Source: Synergistaceae bacterium (GTDB lineage Bacteria; Synergistota; Synergistia; Synergistales; Aminobacteriaceae). Taken from it: a stretch of 6,912 nt of DNA. The position numbers were made by a program, and so were the translations under genes. Shown here piece by piece: positions 4,906 to 6,912 of the stretch (within the stretch, counting starts at the first letter, position 1; each line of letters begins with the position of its first letter). The notes below the pieces were generated by a model. The model was not told the origin of the DNA. It did not search any database and saw only the letters and a program-made list of their open reading frames with translations. The stretch spans positions 1 through 6,912 of the forward strand of contig JAFTBT010000082.1 in the NCBI GenBank assembly GCA_017455085.1. Reading direction: 5' to 3'.

Positions 4906-6645
4906 TTATTCCCTGCCGAAGCGTTTCAGTAAATCCGCATTCTTCAGCTCAATCATCACAGGCCTCCCATGTGGACACGTATTCGGCTGTTCACACGCAT
5001 GCAACTCCCGCCACAGACTCAACGCCTCCGAACGAGACAGCTCCGTAGTCAGCTTCACAGAGGCCTTGCACGCCATAGTCGCCCACGTCCGCCAAAGTAT
5101 AGCGTTAGTGTCCGGATCATGCTCACGCCTGAGTGCCTGAAGTGATGCCCGCAAAAGCACCTCCGGCTCAATCTCCGCAGTACCCACCGCAGGAATCGCA
5201 CGCAGCTCCACTCCCTGAGGTGTGTCCTCGATCTCGAAACCCGCATTACGCAGCTCATGTACATGTTCCTGTGTCTCAAGCGCAAGTGTCGGGTGCAGGA
5301 GTATCGGCACTAGCAACTTCTGCACATTGCTGGAGGACTCGGCCTGAGACTTTATGCGCTCGTAATTCACACGTTCATGTGCCGCGTGAGGGTCAACGAG
5401 TATTATTGCTTCGCGGTCATCATACACGAGATAGCCCCCAGAACTTTGTCCGAGATACATAATTTCCGGCTCAGGTGCATCATTCTGGAAAGCAAGTATC
5501 TTCTCCTGCGAGTCACTAAAATTCCAGCCGTTATGTGATGAATGTGTCTGTGGCGCGTAATTTCTCGGTGAATGAGTCTGCTGTTTGTGCAGTGACTGTG
5601 TTGTCGGAGTCGGCGGAGTTTGTGAGAGTATGGGTGCATGATTCTGCGGCATAGACGGCATAGAGAAAAGCTCCGGTATAGTCATCGGGCTGCCTAAGTG
5701 TTTCGCAGCATTGGTGACTGTCTCGTAAATTTCACCCTCATACCTGAATCTGACTTCAGCCTTCGCCGGATGAATATTCACGTCCACTAATGACGGCTCG
5801 ATCGTGAAGAACAACGTCCAATTTCCCGCGAGCTCACGCGAGATCTTTCCGACTGCCTTGCTGATAACCGGATCACTGACTGCCCGGCCGTTCACGAAAG
5901 CCATCACGTCACCTCTGCCTGCTAGTCCTGCTCTTGCCTGAAACCAGCACTCCAGATCCGTGTGGGCTGCCTTCATGCTGACGGTCTGGATTCTTGCGCC
6001 GGAGTCCCAGATATTCGCGAGGACTTTGCCCCTGTCTCCTGAACCGTCTGACACGAAAACATTCCTGCCGTCATGCTCCAGCGAGAAAGATACGTCAGGA
6101 TTGCACACTGCATATTCCCTGATGAACTCTGCACAACGCCTAAGCTCTCCGACTGCGCTCTTGAGGAATTTTCGCCTCGCAGGAAGTCCAGAAAATAGAT
6201 TGTCGACCTGAACGCGAGTGCCTGCTGGACAATTTACTGGGGTGTGTGCGGTGACTTGGCCGTCATGCGTGCGGATTATGCCTCCGGATTCTGAGTCGGG
6301 CTGTCTGCTGCGAAGTTCCACGTCTGCAACGGCAACCAGACTCGCTAATGCTTCTCCCCTATATCCCAGAGTCATGATGTGCTGTAGGTCTTCTAGGCTG
6401 GTGATTTTGCTGGTGGCATGGTACGCGAGAGCTAGAGGGAGTTCGTCGAAGGCTATACCTGCTCCGTCGTCCTCGACAGTGATTCCGATTCTGCCTCCGT
6501 CCTTGAGGGATATGCGTATACGTTTTGCGTGAGCGTCTAGGGAATTTTCCACGAGTTCCTTCACCGCAGAGGCTGGGCGTTCAACTACTTCACCGGCGGC
6601 GACTCTGGACCATATACTTGTGTCTAACTGTGTGATTGAGGGCAT
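4906..6645 (-). CDS. mutL: DNA mismatch repair protein MutL (endonuclease type)
   Basis: MutL couples mismatch recognition by MutS to strand nicking and excision. The N-terminal GHKL ATPase is complete: VAAGEVVERPASAVKELVEN (15-34) with catalytic Glu30 and Mg-binding Asn34, DDGAGI (59-64), GYRGEAL (94-100), GTRVQVDNLFSGLPARRKFL (142-161), FVNGR (250-254) and HPAKAEVRF (292-300) with Lys295. A Pro/Gln/Thr/His/Ser-rich linker (about 318-390) leads to the C-terminal domain. That domain carries the endonuclease signature as DPHAAHERVNYE (418-429), with QKLLVP (442-447), ACK (525-527) and CPHGRP (557-562). The motif normally begins DQHA; here Gln is Pro. Endonuclease-type MutL is typical of bacteria without MutH and Dam-directed repair. 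The start is set by AAAGGAG (6652-6658) 6 bases upstream. No mutS or miaA is adjacent in the window; the efflux operon follows 124 bp downstream. Confidence 0.97.
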   Translation of the reverse strand: MPSITQLDTSIWSRVAAGEVVERPASAVKELVENSLDAHAKRIRISLKDGGRIGITVEDDGAGIAFDELPLALAYHATSKITSLEDLQHIMTLGYRGEALASLVAVADVELRSRQPDSESGGIIRTHDGQVTAHTPVNCPAGTRVQVDNLFSGLPARRKFLKSAVGELRRCAEFIREYAVCNPDVSFSLEHDGRNVFVSDGSGDRGKVLANIWDSGARIQTVSMKAAHTDLECWFQARAGLAGRGDVMAFVNGRAVSDPVISKAVGKISRELAGNWTLFFTIEPSLVDVNIHPAKAEVRFRYEGEIYETVTNAAKHLGSPMTIPELFSMPSMPQNHAPILSQTPPTPTTQSLHKQQTHSPRNYAPQTHSSHNGWNFSDSQEKILAFQNDAPEPEIMYLGQSSGGYLVYDDREAIILVDPHAAHERVNYERIKSQAESSSNVQKLLVPILLHPTLALETQEHVHELRNAGFEIEDTPQGVELRAIPAVGTAEIEPEVLLRASLQALRREHDPDTNAILWRTWATMACKASVKLTTELSRSEALSLWRELHACEQPNTCPHGRPVMIELKNADLLKRFGRE

Positions 6646-6678
6646 AATAGACTCCTTTACGAAAATCTTTCTGCCCTT

Positions 6679-6705
6679 ATATTACCAGCCTTACCAAAAT
6701 GGCAA
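6679..6705 (-). promoter_or_regulatory. Candidate mutL promoter
   Basis: On the minus strand TTGCCA (6705-6700) precedes TAATAT (6684-6679) by 15 bp, and TGG just before the -10 gives an extended -10 element (TG-N-TAATAT). ATATAA, two bases further on, would give the ideal 17-bp spacing instead. The transcript start would fall near 6670, leaving a short leader with the AAAGGAG ribosome site. Confidence 0.4.
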
Positions 6706-6723
6706 GCAGAAAGCCCCTTGCTT
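6704..6723. repeat. Small hairpin upstream of tnpB, possible left-end structure of the IS element
   Basis: AAGCAG (6704-6709) can pair with TTGCTT (6718-6723), five Watson-Crick pairs plus one G-T, around an 8-base loop. IS200/IS605 elements carry imperfect subterminal hairpins in their ends, and this one lies about 40 bp before the tnpB start in the place a left end would occupy. The element boundary cannot be fixed from this window because the right end is missing. It has no T-run on the + strand, so it is not an obvious terminator. Confidence 0.3.
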
Positions 6724-6750
6724 CAGCTATGCGGATGAATGACCTTAGCG

Positions 6751-6756
6751 TATAAT
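6751..6756 (+). promoter_or_regulatory. -10 box (TATAAT) of tnpB, implying a leaderless mRNA
   Basis: A consensus TATAAT ends 7 bases before the tnpB ATG (6764), so transcription would begin at or within a base or two of the start codon. No ribosome binding site is seen between the box and the ATG, which fits a leaderless transcript. No convincing -35 box is found 16-18 bp upstream. Confidence 0.45.
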
Positions 6757-6763
6757 TTTTGTC

Positions 6764-6912
6764 ATGAAAACGTTTTGCTTCAAACTCTATCATTCAGACC
6801 ATAATAATGCTTTGATGAGGCAGATTAATATTGCTGGTCTCATCTACAATCATTGCATAGCTCTGCATAAGAGATATTACAGGCTGTTTGGCAAACATAT
6901 TCATGCATTCCA
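6764..6912 (+). CDS. tnpB: TnpB-type RNA-guided nuclease of an IS200/IS605 or IS607 element, N-terminal part
   Basis: The first 49 codons run open to the right edge. The peptide begins MKTFCFKLYHSDHNNALMRQ and continues INIAGLIYNHCIALHKRYYR, LFGKHIHAF. This is the characteristic TnpB (OrfB) start: a first beta strand of the form MKxxxFxLYx, followed by the helix with (I/L)YN-x-C-x-A-x-x-x-x-Y. TnpB is a compact RuvC-domain nuclease guided by an RNA made from the 3' end of the element; the catalytic domain and guide RNA would lie beyond the window. The gene is divergent from mutL with 118 bp between starts, and no tnpA (Y1 or serine recombinase) lies on its left, so it is either a solo tnpB element or has tnpA downstream. 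The ATG is the only start at the beginning of the conserved region, although it lacks a ribosome site. Confidence 0.82.
   Translation, partial: MKTFCFKLYHSDHNNALMRQINIAGLIYNHCIALHKRYYRLFGKHIHAF

Noticed and set aside
5055..5639. Alternative frames inside mutL on both strands (Arg/His-rich peptides)
   Set aside because: Out-of-frame shadows of the well-supported MutL reading frame; low-complexity composition typical of frame-shifted translation.

Overview
The window comes from a Gram-negative (diderm) bacterium of roughly balanced base composition. The evidence is an RND-type tripartite efflux pump, which needs an outer membrane, an adaptor with a signal peptidase I leader, and an endonuclease-type MutL. 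That MutL type suggests a lineage without Dam-directed mismatch repair. Codon use and protein style would fit Synergistota or a similar anaerobic diderm, but this is a guess, not a demonstrated placement. No rRNA, tRNA or CRISPR array was seen.

Left part (1-741, + strand): three imperfect tandem copies of a ~60-bp unit lead into a promoter. The last copy holds a perfect 6+4+6 palindrome just upstream of a TATAAT box. A two-gene toxin-antitoxin operon follows: a very acidic 87-residue protein of unrecognised family (presumed antitoxin), then a YafQ-family RelE-type mRNA interferase. The toxin gene converges on the efflux pump gene.

Junction (742-845): this short intergenic stretch is not random. 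It holds one complete and one partial degenerate copy of the last ~24 codons of the neighbouring pump gene, in tandem with period 79/76 bp.

Middle (846-4781, - strand): a two-gene operon encodes a periplasmic adaptor, unusually short and lacking the C-terminal membrane-proximal domain, and a full-length AcrB-like HAE-1 RND transporter with its proton-relay residues intact. No outer-membrane channel gene is present. The operon has its own promoter region (4789-4884), with two exact 16-bp direct repeats 41 bp apart, which look like binding sites for a regulator.

Right part (4906-6912): mutL (- strand) has a complete GHKL ATPase and a C-terminal endonuclease domain. Divergent from it, 118 bp away, is the start of an IS200/IS605-type tnpB, which runs off the right edge. 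Its TATAAT box lies so close to the ATG that the mRNA is probably leaderless, and a small hairpin upstream could belong to the left end of the element.

The efflux operon and mutL look like resident genes. The toxin-antitoxin pair and the tnpB element are accessory-type genes flanking them. The most unusual points are the unrecognised acidic antitoxin with its repeat-rich operator region, the duplicated pump-gene tail, the truncated adaptor and the paired direct repeats before the efflux operon.
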